This document shows positions 44,648 to 53,804 of a stretch of DNA of 64,000 nucleotides, in pieces. Position numbers and translations under genes: made by a program. The stretch covers positions 1 to 64,000 of the forward strand of contig JAKSZP010013593.1 of NCBI GenBank assembly GCA_022478985.1, given 5' to 3'. Position 1 is the first letter of the stretch. Each line of letters begins with the position of its first letter. This stretch comes from Massospora cicadina. Lineage: Eukaryota; Entomophthoromycota; Entomophthoromycetes; Entomophthorales; Entomophthoraceae. The notes under the pieces are model-generated. The model saw only the letters and a list, made by a program, of their open reading frames with translations, had not been told where the DNA came from and ran no database searches.

Positions 44648-44724
44648 TATCAGGCTAAGAACTGGCAACAATTTTCCCACGCCTCCCAAGATGTAGAGGA
44701 ACTAATTGGTTCATATAGAGGAGC

Positions 44725-45084
44725 TCATATCAGCCATTTTGGGTTGAGTCTAAAGTCGGGACTGATCTGCACATATAATAGGTAGTGAGGGGCAGTCAGA
44801 AAATTGCCAGATTTGAATCTACTGGCATCATTATCGGAGTTCTGCTCTATTAAGATATTCCCTTCAATTGAATCATGGGCGTGATAGGTCACTTCAACCA
44901 GTTTATCATGTTGTTCAGGATGGGTATCATTGCCTGCATATCCTTGAGTGAGGGTTTGTATGGTCAGTTCCCCATAGTGGATCCCTTTGTTCCCTCCATT
45001 GAGTGAGGCAAGTACTGAAACCACAACGGAAATGGTGACTGCCATTATGGAGAGCAGTAAGCGGGGAACTTCCCTTGGTCATTT
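44725..45084 (-). pseudogene. Unknown protein fragment with a membrane helix (possible host exon)
   Basis: Minus-strand open frame of about 119 codons from the stop at 45087-45085 down to the stop at 44725. The first residues read PREVPRLLLSIMAVTISVVV, followed by SVLASLNGG, a hydrophobic stretch long enough for one membrane span. The following 80 residues are polar with several His/Asp/Glu. I do not recognise the family. AAG at the upstream edge could be a 3' splice site, so it may be an exon of a decayed or live gene. It could also be chance. Confidence 0.3.
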
Positions 45085-45213
45085 CAATTTTGTCAGGGGA
45101 GACAATTTTCTTTAAGCATAAAAAAGTTAAAATTTGAATAATCAGTTTTTTAAAAGTAATGTTTTATTAGGGAAAGTACAACAATACCCAACGCTCAGCC
45201 TACAGTAGAGTGT

Positions 45214-45990
45214 TGTCAGATATTTTCCCTCCCATCTTCAAGATAAGAATGTTGTGGGTCAAAAATCAGCCAAAAAAGGGAAATGTTGGACATTTACAAG
45301 TCTGAGATATTATACAATTTATTTAAACAATAATAGCAATTTTATCAGCAAAAGACCCTGGCTGATTCTTAATGGAACACCACAAATTGGGGCAACACTG
45401 TTACAAATAATAAATGGGCAATTAGCATGCAGTTGGGCAGTCAAATTGCCCCAACCACGTGAGGGAACCCAGGAAGTCCATTGGATGTTTCTCCCACAGC
45501 CACGTCCATTTCTCTTCAAACACCTAAGCGGGGACCACCCCCTTTTATAGACTTGGCAGTGATCCCCCAAAGTGCAATATTTTTAGCTATTGGGGATTGG
45601 CTTAAACTTATCAAATTGCTACTCCATGAGTACGTCTTGCCCCAAAAATAATTCCCCATCTATTGTTCAGCCAGAATAAACTGAGTTTTCCAAGCTTTGT
45701 AAGGCTAAATTACCATATTTCCTAATTTGGACTAGTCTAAGCTATTCCATAATTATCATTAAATTTTACTCGGCCCTCAATACAGTTAAATACTAATTAG
45801 TCCAATATTGAAAAGCCTCTTTTTCTCTTATCCCCAGCATCACCTAATAATATCATACAAAACCCATAAGTTTCTAGTTTTTTAAATAAAATCTTATTTT
45901 CTTTGTTTTCTTTCAGTGGTTCCAAACCCCTATTGTTTGATTTTACATAGGTAATCAACAGCGATCTTCTCCAATGTGAAAAATCCAACA
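45214..45990 (+). repeat. G4 5' LTR
   Basis: 777 bp, TGTCAGATATTT to AATCCAACA. Its first 221 bp match 63780-64000. The inner end is set by the priming-site-like sequence that follows. Confidence 0.82.
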
Positions 45991-46009
45991 AGTAGTTCTC
46001 ACTACTGGG
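45991..46009 (+). promoter_or_regulatory. G4 primer binding site
   Basis: AGTAGTTCTCACTACTGGG directly after the LTR parallels GTGGTGCTCACTACAGGG of G1; the differences look like decay of a common site. Confidence 0.5.
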
Positions 46010-46059
46010 CCCTGTATACCACCAAAACCTGGGAAACAATGACAACTAATCTGGAACCA

Positions 46060-47110
46060 AGTCTAGCTGCTTTAGAGAACTAACTAGTTAGTGCTTTGGC
46101 TCGCCTCAAAAGGCTTGATCAGCACTCTCAACAAGGTCCTTATGGGTTCTCTCATAATAGTCTTAGACCTCTGTTTAAAGAAAAGTTCACACCTGGTGAG
46201 GGCAGTATCGTCTCCTTCCTTTATGTTTATAAATCTGCAATGGAAGGAGCGACTGACCTTCAAAACAAAGTTTATCCTTCCTTGCTTAAGTCAGATGTCT
46301 CATAAGATCAAAGTTCCTCAAATGGCAACACTTACCACCTGGATGGAGGTTACACAAGCGCTTATTGACCATTTTGGTTCAAAGCAGAGTTTACAACAGC
46401 AAAAAAAGCCCTTTATGTGCCTTAGCCTGAAAAAGGGAGAATCAATAACCTCCTTTGTCGAGCAATTCTATATCAAATTTCAACCTTTGTTGCTGGCCAA
46501 AATGCTTCTTTTAGATGATGCTATTGCTGCTATCGTGGCTAGCTTGGCGTCTTATCCCTCTTTAGCAATACATAGCTCCACAGTCAAGCACACCTACCAA
46601 ACTTTACGGGGTATTAAAGAGGCACTGCTAGCAGTGACTGACTTTCATGAATCTGAACTTCTGCAAAGAGCTCCAAACGGGAATCAACTTTGACCCCTTC
46701 AACCCCTTCTATGGCTTTATCTCTCTTGAACCCAGATTCTGAAGAGTGGCAGTGACAAGATACTCCTCCACTATATGATGATAGCCAGGAAATATTAACC
46801 ATTATGGGGCAGCGCTCCCCTCTAGCTTCAGGTTCAAAAGCCCAACTTGTAAAGTCAGTTATAACTTTACTTGGTCCCCCTCTTGCCGAGCGGTCTACTA
46901 AGGAGAATAAAGTATCACACCCACCTAAGTCGCTTCCTCAATCCCCCTCAGCCTCAACTCAGGCTGCCCATAGTTCAAAACATGCAATTATGGGGCAGCC
47001 CAAGCCAGACACTTCTAAGGAAAAAGTCAAAGCCATTACACTCCCAACGCCTCCCCCAAAAGTTGGTACAGCCACGATGCTCCCTTCCTAAGTTAAAGGG
47101 GTAGATGAGA
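46060..47110 (+). pseudogene. G4 gag
   Basis: 46091-46693 is an open frame of 200 codons. Its second half, TWMEVTQALIDHFGSKQSL through LSLKKGESITSFVEQFYIKF, matches the Ty3-type retrotransposon Gag core (W..L...F......A...L..LKQG.S...Y...F). 46804-47091 encodes a Ser/Pro/Lys-rich C-terminal part. No CCHC knuckle was identified. Its first 60 residues may be in the wrong frame, since another frame at 46096 reads RLKRLDQHSQQGP. Broken by stops between 46693 and 46804. Confidence 0.78.
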
Positions 47111-47299
47111 GCGAAAAATCCCTCCCCTGTGAGGAGATTAAGCCATTTTCTCAGCCACCTTGTATTAATTCATTGTGGTGCATTGACAATCCATCTGATG
47201 ACGAGTATGAAGGGGGTGGTGAAGACACAGGCTATTATGTCTTAGGAGCTATAATAGAAGTGCAGGCTCGGATAGATTGAGGCCAGAGAGAATTGAGTT

Positions 47300-48304
47300 A
47301 GCCATAATGTTATGACGAACTTATCTTCAACAGTTGTATAGGTTTTTAGGGGTGATCAATATCACTAGTAATGCTGACCAGCTTATTGATACAGTGATCC
47401 AATACACCCAGCAGGTTCATACCCTCCAGTATAGTAAAGACAGATACCCTGTGATCGATCAAAGCCTTTCCTCCACTCTCCAGTTGAAAGAGGTGTTCTC
47501 CCTCCACCTACTTTTTTAAACACAATAAGTAAGGTAAAGTTGTCATCAATAAGTTGCGCATTCTAGCCATCCTTGATACAGGTGCTCCAGTGAACGTTGT
47601 CTCATCAAAGCTCATCAATAAAATAAAGTCGGCGCCCAACCTAGACTATTCACAAGAGTTTGGAACTGCAGAGCCTAACAATACGCGAGCTATTGGAGCC
47701 TACTCTTGTTTACCCATACATATTGGAAAGCTCCTACTAGCTGCCCCCAATGTATCATTAACCAATAATGCATACGACCTACTCATTGGCACGCAAATCT
47801 TGATTTAGTATGAAGGAACCATTAATATGAAACAGGGATTTATCTCCATTCTAAATTACAAGGCTCACCTAGTCTTTACAAACGATGAGCCTAAGGAGAA
47901 GAAATATACACGCATAGTTTAGTATCCTTCTTCCGCCCTCACCCTTACTTATATTACATCACAGAAACACAAAAAGCTGCCTAACTCTGTGGATGGTTCA
48001 GAGGGCAATCTATTTTATGCGTCAGAGGAAGTAGTAGTCAAAGCAGGTGACCAAAGTTGATAGACACCAAAATTAATATGCAAATCCCCCGCAACTGCCT
48101 TTTTCACTTAACAAACATTGATGAAATAAGCCCTTTGAAACCTCAGGTGTTGCCAGATATCCTAGACCCTGCCTTCCAGAGACCTATCAATCTTATTCTG
48201 GGAAATCTCACTTACAAGGACATGGCTGTAAAGAAGCATCAGGAGATTGGAAAAGCCAAGTTTATTTCAATGAAGGATGATCACCAAGTCCATTATATTA
48301 GGTC
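47300..48304 (+). pseudogene. G4 aspartic protease and linker
   Basis: 47554-47808 encodes ILAILDTGAPVNVVSSKLI (retropepsin DTGA intact) and NAYDLLIGTQILI (second block). Upstream, 47334-47519 is a gag-protease spacer. Downstream, 48057-48323 includes the linker LPDILDPAFQRPINLILGNL, which resembles ILDPVYGKSISILSGNL of G6. The linker is cut at 48304 by G6. Frame breaks separate the blocks, but the protease core looks functional. Confidence 0.84.
48300..48304. repeat. Target-site duplication of G6, left
   Basis: AGGTC; the right copy at 61050-61054 is GGGTC (one transition). Confidence 0.75.
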
Positions 48305-48402
48305 TGTCAGGATTTCTACCTGAAAGACCAATTTGGATGCATCAGATAATGGGAATCGATCTTGAACTGATGAAAAATCTCAAACTTCATTTGGGGTCAA
48401 CC
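48305..48402 (+). repeat. G6 5' LTR, first segment
   Basis: First 98 bp of the LTR, TGTCAGGATTTC to GGGGTCAACC, colinear with 60593-60690 of the 3' LTR and interrupted by G5. Confidence 0.85.
48398..48402. repeat. Target-site duplication of G5, left
   Basis: CAACC; the right copy at 54973-54977 is AAACC (4 of 5 match). Confidence 0.7.
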
Positions 48403-49532
48403 TGTGATGGTCAAGGCGCTTCCTGATCGCCACATAGCCCCAACCCCCCCTTAAGGCGGGGTTCTCAGCTAGCAATATCATAAACAACATAAATAAAATC
48501 GTAGGGCAAAAGGGCAATGACCCTTGAAAATGGCGTTCTGTCAAATCAGATGCCATAAATTTGATGAACTCTCAAGGCAAAGGTGGCAAAGGTCAATGTA
48601 AATGGTGATCAGGCCAATCAGAGGCTGCCAACCCAAATTCTGAGGACCTATGTGTAAGATTGGCAATGGCAAAGAGCAGCCCAGCGAATCAGGGGATGCC
48701 AAGCTGAATTATGCCAAAAATGGAAGCGGCAAGAACCACGGCATCAGGCAGATCAGTGAATCAGGAGCTGCCAAGCCAAATAACACCAAAAGAGGGAATG
48801 ACGACATTAGGCAGCACAGAGAATCAGGAGCTGCTAAGCCAAATTTGCCGCTCATCAAAAGTATTGAGAGCCATGGTGAAGGGCAGCCCAGCGAATCAGT
48901 GGCTGCCAGGCCAAATTAACCCAAAAATAGGAATTTTGGCAATAAGGTTGAGATGAGCTCTGATTCATCCTCGACAAACAAAAATAAACACGTTAAATTT
49001 TCTGTAATGCCATGGGTACTCAACAAACGGTCTAAAATGGGCCTAGATGGGAATACTAGAGGCTGAGATTTTCAAAATAGCCCACGAATAGCCCGCCACC
49101 CGCAGACTCTGTGGGGTCCAATTTCCCCATATCCCCCATTCCACAATATAAAAACCAACCAAGCGAAGGTGTTTAAGACAACTTTGTCTTCTAATATATA
49201 AAATAAAAACTTTAAAAATCATAAATAAAATTTTGATATTTCAAAATCATTTATTGATATTTCAAAGGAAAACCAGGGATTTTGAGTGAAGCAAATGGAC
49301 CATTTCTCAGATTTTGACAGAGCTGTCGCCTCTCTGTATGCTCTCTCTGGGGGCCAAACTGCCCTCCTCAGTGTGAGCATCATCCTCACAGTGTTCCAGA
49401 GATATCTAAACCGCTCATCAAGCCAACAAATGAGGGACCTAACCACAGCGGCCCTCTCTTGCCTATGAGCCCTCACATGGGCCCTCTTGCCCAACTGCTT
49501 TGTGGCAATGTGGAGAGACCCCATTTGTCACA
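48403..49532 (+). repeat. G5 5' LTR
   Basis: 1,130 bp, TGTGATGGTC to TTTGTCACA. TATAAAA lies at 49147. It includes an open frame from ATG 49295 that leads towards gag. The 3' copy is 53805-54972. Confidence 0.9.
49180..49189 (+). promoter_or_regulatory. G5 leader segment, candidate self-primer
   Basis: AACTTTGTCT, 33 nt after the start of the TATA box at 49147. The 3' LTR has AACTTCATCT at the same place (54621). The inferred parent has CG in the middle and is then fully complementary to the site at 49535-49544. Confidence 0.65.
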
Positions 49533-50470
49533 TTAGACGAAGTTAATTCAACCTCATCTCCCTTTTATGGGATGGGATGGGGAGACCATATGAGAGAGCC
49601 CTACCTGCCTGGTATGAGCATACTACCACTCTCCTGATGGTCATCTTCTCCATCCTGTTCCTGCTGAAGGAAGCCGCTCATCTCTTCCTGTCCCGAGGGA
49701 ATTCATTCGCTTATGTCCAACACGTTGATGCCATGTCTGAGTTCAGACAAGCTTTGACCCTGGAGGAGTTGAGTGTAATGCATGGAACCTTCTCCCGCAT
49801 TAAATTTCAGGCCCGCCTTACAGCGGCCTCTGGGGTACAATGGCTGCGTCCCTCCAGATTGCCCAGGTAATAGTGGACCTACCAAAGAACATGTCTATCT
49901 GGCTTACTGACCTGTTGGAAACACAGACTGCCCTTCCTGCCTCTCTGGAGGACTACCTCCACCTTGTGGAAAGAGCCGCCACCCCAAAAGACTCTCAGGA
50001 TGCCGCCTGGTCAGCGCTCTTGGCCCTCAGCCAAGGGAAAATGGCTTTCAAGGAGTACGCTCAGCTGTTCTGGCCCCTAGCCAAAGCCGTAAAAGTATCT
50101 CCTTCCTAGCTCACATAGATGTTTAGACAGAACCTTCGCCCAGACATCCTCACAGCTATGGCCGCCACCCGCCTGAGGGCAACCTTGGATAAAGAGGTCA
50201 CAGTGCTTCCCAGGTAGAAAACCAGCTAGCCTTGGCTCAAGCCAGGGCCCCTGTGCCTGGGAATCACAGTAGATTCCGCGGACAACGTGCGGAGTCAAAC
50301 CCATAGCAAGCCATATAGGGCAACAGGAGCAGGGAAGCCCCAGGGACAATGCCCCACGCCTTGCAGCTCCTGCACCCACTGCTCCCAGCATCTTGGACGG
50401 CCCCACCTACAACCTTCGCCTGACCCCTGCCCGCATCTCATCACTCAATAAAGGAAATGGTTCCTCCTAC
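49295..50470 (+). pseudogene. G5 gag, with start inside the LTR
   Basis: From ATG 49295 the frame reads MDHFSDFDRAVASLYALSGG and continues through the LTR end into the interior (WALLPNCFVAMWRDP). It is broken by a TGA at 49466-49468 that replaces what looks like a Trp codon. Then 49577-49870 and 49840-50109 encode Gag pieces (MSEFRQALTLEELSV, GKMAFKEYAQLFWPLAKAV, the latter resembling the end of the Gag core). No zinc knuckle was seen; the C-terminus is Pro/Ala-rich. The LTR-coded start is present in both LTRs. Confidence 0.68.
49535..49544 (+). promoter_or_regulatory. G5 primer binding site, self-priming type
   Basis: AGACGAAGTT, 2 nt after the LTR end, with no TGG. Complementary to the leader at 49180-49189 except where the two LTRs each lost one base of a CpG. 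Confidence 0.7.
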
Positions 50471-50519
50471 CTTTTTATTCCGTTTATTTTGAAGAGAAAG
50501 AAGAAATAGAAAGGGGCCA

Positions 50520-50833
50520 AGTTAGAAAAACTGTGGGTTTAAGTGGATACTGGGGCCAAAGAAAACTACTTGGACTAAGAGATAGCCAACAAATTGGGAG
50601 TAAAAATGTGAGAAAAGGGTACCGTGACTCTTACAGATACCTTCAAGTCGTTGGAATGCTCGGAGATTGAGCCCAGGATCAAGCTCCAACAGGGAGTCCA
50701 CCACTTCTGGGAAGACTCTTGCGCCATCCAGAACCTGCCCCACCCCATCGTTCTGGGCATGAAATGGTGGCATAAATACTCCGCACAATTTGAGCTGGAG
50801 GAGGGCCAGGTGATGCTTCACCCCAAGGAATAA
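50520..50833 (+). pseudogene. G5 aspartic protease
   Basis: The start encodes VDTGAKENYLD (retropepsin active site intact), broken by stops on both sides. 50624-50833 encodes VTLTDTFKSLECSEIE and ending HPIVLGMKWWHKYSAQF, the second conserved block (I-L-G-M-x-W in chromoviruses), then FELEEGQV. The element would need this to mature Gag-Pol. Confidence 0.82.
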
Positions 50834-50849
50834 GAGCCTATGTCGTTAG

Positions 50850-51780
50850 AATTCTTTACTCTGGCAGAAGCAGGCCTGGCATGAACTCTGTGAACCTAGG
50901 GACAGAGAGGGAAAAGACACCGAAGGAATTCAGGGACTATGAACAACTGTTCCAGAAGAGCGTCGCCGCCTCCTGCAATCCACAGGGCCCCTTTGCATTC
51001 TCGTTCAAGTTCAAAGGGGATGCTGAGCTCCCAAAGGAATCCCGGTGTACCCCCTGAACCCCAGAGCAAAGGAAGCCTTAGACCAGTAAGTGAAGGATAT
51101 GTTGGAGAGAGGGATGATGGTGCCCTCAAAATCTCCTGTGGTGTCCCCCATCCTCCTGGTCCCCAAAGCCAACGGCGAGCTCCGCCCCTGTGTGGACTAC
51201 CGCCGTCTGATCGCCATAACTGAAACGGACCCCTTTTCCATCCCTTTAATGGCGAGCATCTCACAGATGATCGCTGGGAGTCAGGTGTTCTCTAAGTTGG
51301 ACCTGGTCGACGCTTTCAACCAAGTGCCAGTTGTACCTGAGCAACAAATTACACGTCATTCAAGTGCCACCTAGGGGTATATGAGTACAAGGTTATGCCG
51401 TTTGGACTTAAGAACGCCCCTGCCGTTTTCCAAAGGACCATTGACCATGCCCTGGGCGACTTGATCGGGAGATGCTGTGTCACATATATGGATGACATCT
51501 TGGTGTTATCCAAGTCTCGCGAGATGCACACAGAGGACGTCAAGAGGGTCCTCAGTGCACTGGACCTGGCTAACCTGCGTCTGAAGCCCTCCAAATGTGA
51601 GTTCTATAAGGGCTCAGTATCTTTCCTAGGAAACATTGTATTTGAAAAGGGGACAGCCATCTGCCCAGACAAGCTGACGGCAGTGAAGGAATGGGCAGCG
51701 CCAACGGACAAGACAGGTGTGTGCAGTTTCTTAGGGGTGGTGAATTTCCTGAAGAGATTCACCAAGGACCTCTCAGAAAC
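50850..51780 (+). pseudogene. G5 reverse transcriptase
   Basis: Fragments: SFKFKGDAELPKE, EMVPSKSPVVSPILLVPKAN, ELRPCVDYRRLIAITETDPF, QVFSKLDLVDAFNQV (first catalytic Asp), then 51395-51889: MPFGLKNAPAVFQRTIDHAL, RCCVTYMDDILVLSKSREM (YMDD intact), LRLKPSKCEFYKGSVSFLG, VCSFLGVVNFLKRF. Two frameshifts (near 51160 and 51370) separate otherwise clean blocks. One of the best preserved RTs in the window. Confidence 0.9.
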
Positions 51781-51784
51781 AGCT

Positions 51785-52290
51785 GCCACGCTTACCCAGT
51801 TGACCAGGCAAGTCCCTTTCCAATGGGGGAGGAAGAAGAGAGGGCGATCCAGGCCATCAAGGAGGCTCTCCTCACAGCGTCGGTCCTAACGCACCTGGAT
51901 GCTGATCGCCCATTCATTGTAGAGATTGATGCGTCAAAGTTAGCCATTGGAACAGTCCTTCTGCAGACAGGGGAGGATGTTTGGACCACCCAGTATGATA
52001 CTTCAGCAGGAAGATACTACTGGCGGAAACAAACTACACTGTCTATGACAAGGAACTCAAGAAATTGTTGTGGCACTAGATGAGTAGCAGCATCTTCTGC
52101 TGTATGTGCGCCATCCATTCATGATCTGGACTAACCACAGGGCCTTGGAGTTCCACAAGAGCCCCTGTAGGATGAACCAAAGACAAGCCCGCTGGCACCT
52201 GGAGCTGTCTTAATATGATTAAGATAAAATATAAGCCTGGGGAGAGCAACTTACTCCTAGATCTACTCATCTGGGACCAAAAAATGACCT
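51785..52290 (+). pseudogene. G5 RNase H
   Basis: 51830-52083 contains EEEERAIQAIKEALLTASVL, DADRPFIVEIDASKLAIGTV (the usual TDAS is IDAS here) and LLQTGED, followed by a frame change. Then YDKELKKLLWH (catalytic Glu), HPFMIWTNHRALEFHKS and NQRQARWHLEL with stops. It ends near 52280 (SNLLLDLLI, normally N-x-x-ADALSR). Confidence 0.82.
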
Positions 52291-52318
52291 TTACGAAGGA
52301 GGAGCTGACGAGTTCAAC

Positions 52319-53580
52319 ATGGCCATGATGCTCCCTCCCCAGTTGTTTGCATTGATACAGGAGGAACGCGCCGACCTAAAAGAGAGAATTCAGACAGCAC
52401 AACAATGCACCAAGTTTGGAGAGATGGTCTGGAGAGAGATAGAGGGAGGGGACCCCAGCAAAGGATACAAGAATTTCAGGAACGAGGGAGGCCTCATCCT
52501 GCACCATGACCGCCTATGGGTCCCGACGCTCAATCTTTAAACTGAAGTAATGGAGCTATGTCATGACCACCCCCTGGTAGGACACCCTGGGGTGGGGAAA
52601 ACGATCAAGCTAATATGCTGGAACTACTCCTGTATGGGCCTAGTGGGAACGGTAAGAGGGTATACTGTGTGTTGCCTTATCTGCATCCAATCAAAGCCAT
52701 CTCAAAATAAACCTGCAGGGAAGCTAAAGCCACTGCAGATTGCCCAAATGCCATGGACCTCCCTGAGCATGGATTTTATCACCGGGATTCCAAAATTGGA
52801 GGGCCACGATGTGGACATGGTGGTGGTGGACCAACTAATGAAGTATGCTGAGTTCTTCCCCTGCACCTCTAAGGTCACGGCAAAGGACATGGCCATAATC
52901 TTCGTGAGGGAGGCCTTTGCTCAACACAGACTCCCGGAAGAGATCATCTCAGACAGGGGCCCACAGTTCATCTCCATGTTCTGGGATCACCTCCTGGAAA
53001 ATCTAAAAATTAAACCATGCTGTTCCTCCGCCTACCACCCCCAGTCAGATGGCCAGATGGAGAGGGTCAATCAGACCCTGGAACAGTACCTATGGTGCTA
53101 CCTTACCACGCGACATGATCATTGGATCAAGTGGCTGAGGACTGCACAGTTTGTGTACAACAACCTGGCGCATTCATTGACCAGAATGTCGCCCTTTTTT
53201 TAACTATGGGTATCACCCACGGACAATGGAGGGACATGCAGGGGGAATGAAACCTGCGGCGGATGAGTTAGTGACTGGAATAAAGAAAAATTTCGAGATT
53301 TTGAGAGCTAACCTGGAGAAGGAGGCGGAGGCTCAGAAGAGGAAGGCAGATGCGCATCACTCTGAGGCTCCGCCCCTCAAAGATGGAGATTATGTATTGA
53401 TAAATGCAAAACACTACACACCCCCGGGACAGTGTAGGAAGTTTGGACCTGTCAACCTAGGACCCTACAAGGTCCTTTAACAGGTGAATGAGGTGGCGTA
53501 TGAATTAAAATTCCTGGAAGGATTGTGCACACATCCGGTTTTGCATGTTTCACAGCTCAGGAAGTATGAAGGACCCATAC
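52319..53580 (+). pseudogene. G5 integrase
   Basis: 52550-53203 is a 217-codon open frame: HDHPLVGHPGVGKTIKLI (zinc His), CLICIQSKPS (zinc Cys), SLSMDFITGIPKLEGHD (first Asp), KYAEFFPC, ISDRGPQFISMFW (second Asp), SDGQMERVNQTLEQYL (Glu): the D-D-E triad is complete. 53226-53480 adds the basic C-terminal region and KFGPVNLGPYKVL (GPY/F). A stop before and a frameshift at 53200 break it. Catalytically it looks the least damaged integrase here. Confidence 0.9.
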
Positions 53581-53609
53581 CAGCAAAGCCGGAGCCAGTC
53601 TAGTCAGAC

Positions 53610-53800
53610 AACCCAGGGGAGGCAGAATACAAGGTGGAGGAGATTCTGAATACCAAGATCGCTCGCAAAAAGCGATGGTACCTGGTGAAATAGGTCAGCT
53701 ACCCAATAGAAGAATCCTCCTGGCAAACAGCCGCTGATTGCGCCAACTGTCCCCAGAAGGTGGAGGAATACTGGGGGCGCAGGGGCTTTCCTCTGAGGGG
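53610..53800 (+). pseudogene. G5 chromodomain and polypurine tract
   Basis: EYKVEEILNTKIARKKRWYLVK, stop, VSYPIEESSWQTAAD is a chromodomain: the E-Y-x-V-E-x-I-L strand, the Y-L-V-K strand (the following Trp is TAG, normally WxGY) and the ESSWQ helix. It would read histone methyl marks to guide integration. GAGGGGGTAA at 53795-53804 is the purine tract next to the 3' LTR. Confidence 0.85.
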
Positions 53801-53804
53801 GTAA

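Larger units (their letters stand above)
44392..45213. other. Unassigned segment between G3 and G4
   Basis: About 820 bp of mostly AT-rich DNA holding one MITE (44566-44647) and one minus-strand frame (45045-44725). Nothing else is recognised. This may be host sequence. Confidence 0.4.

Noticed and set aside
48650..48956. Repeated QPSES / NQE-like frames in the G5 5' LTR suggesting a tandem-repeat protein
   Set aside because: The short GCCAA...ATCAGG repeats occur in both LTRs (also 54060-54330) and have stops in every frame over their length. They look like LTR minisatellite sequence, not a gene.
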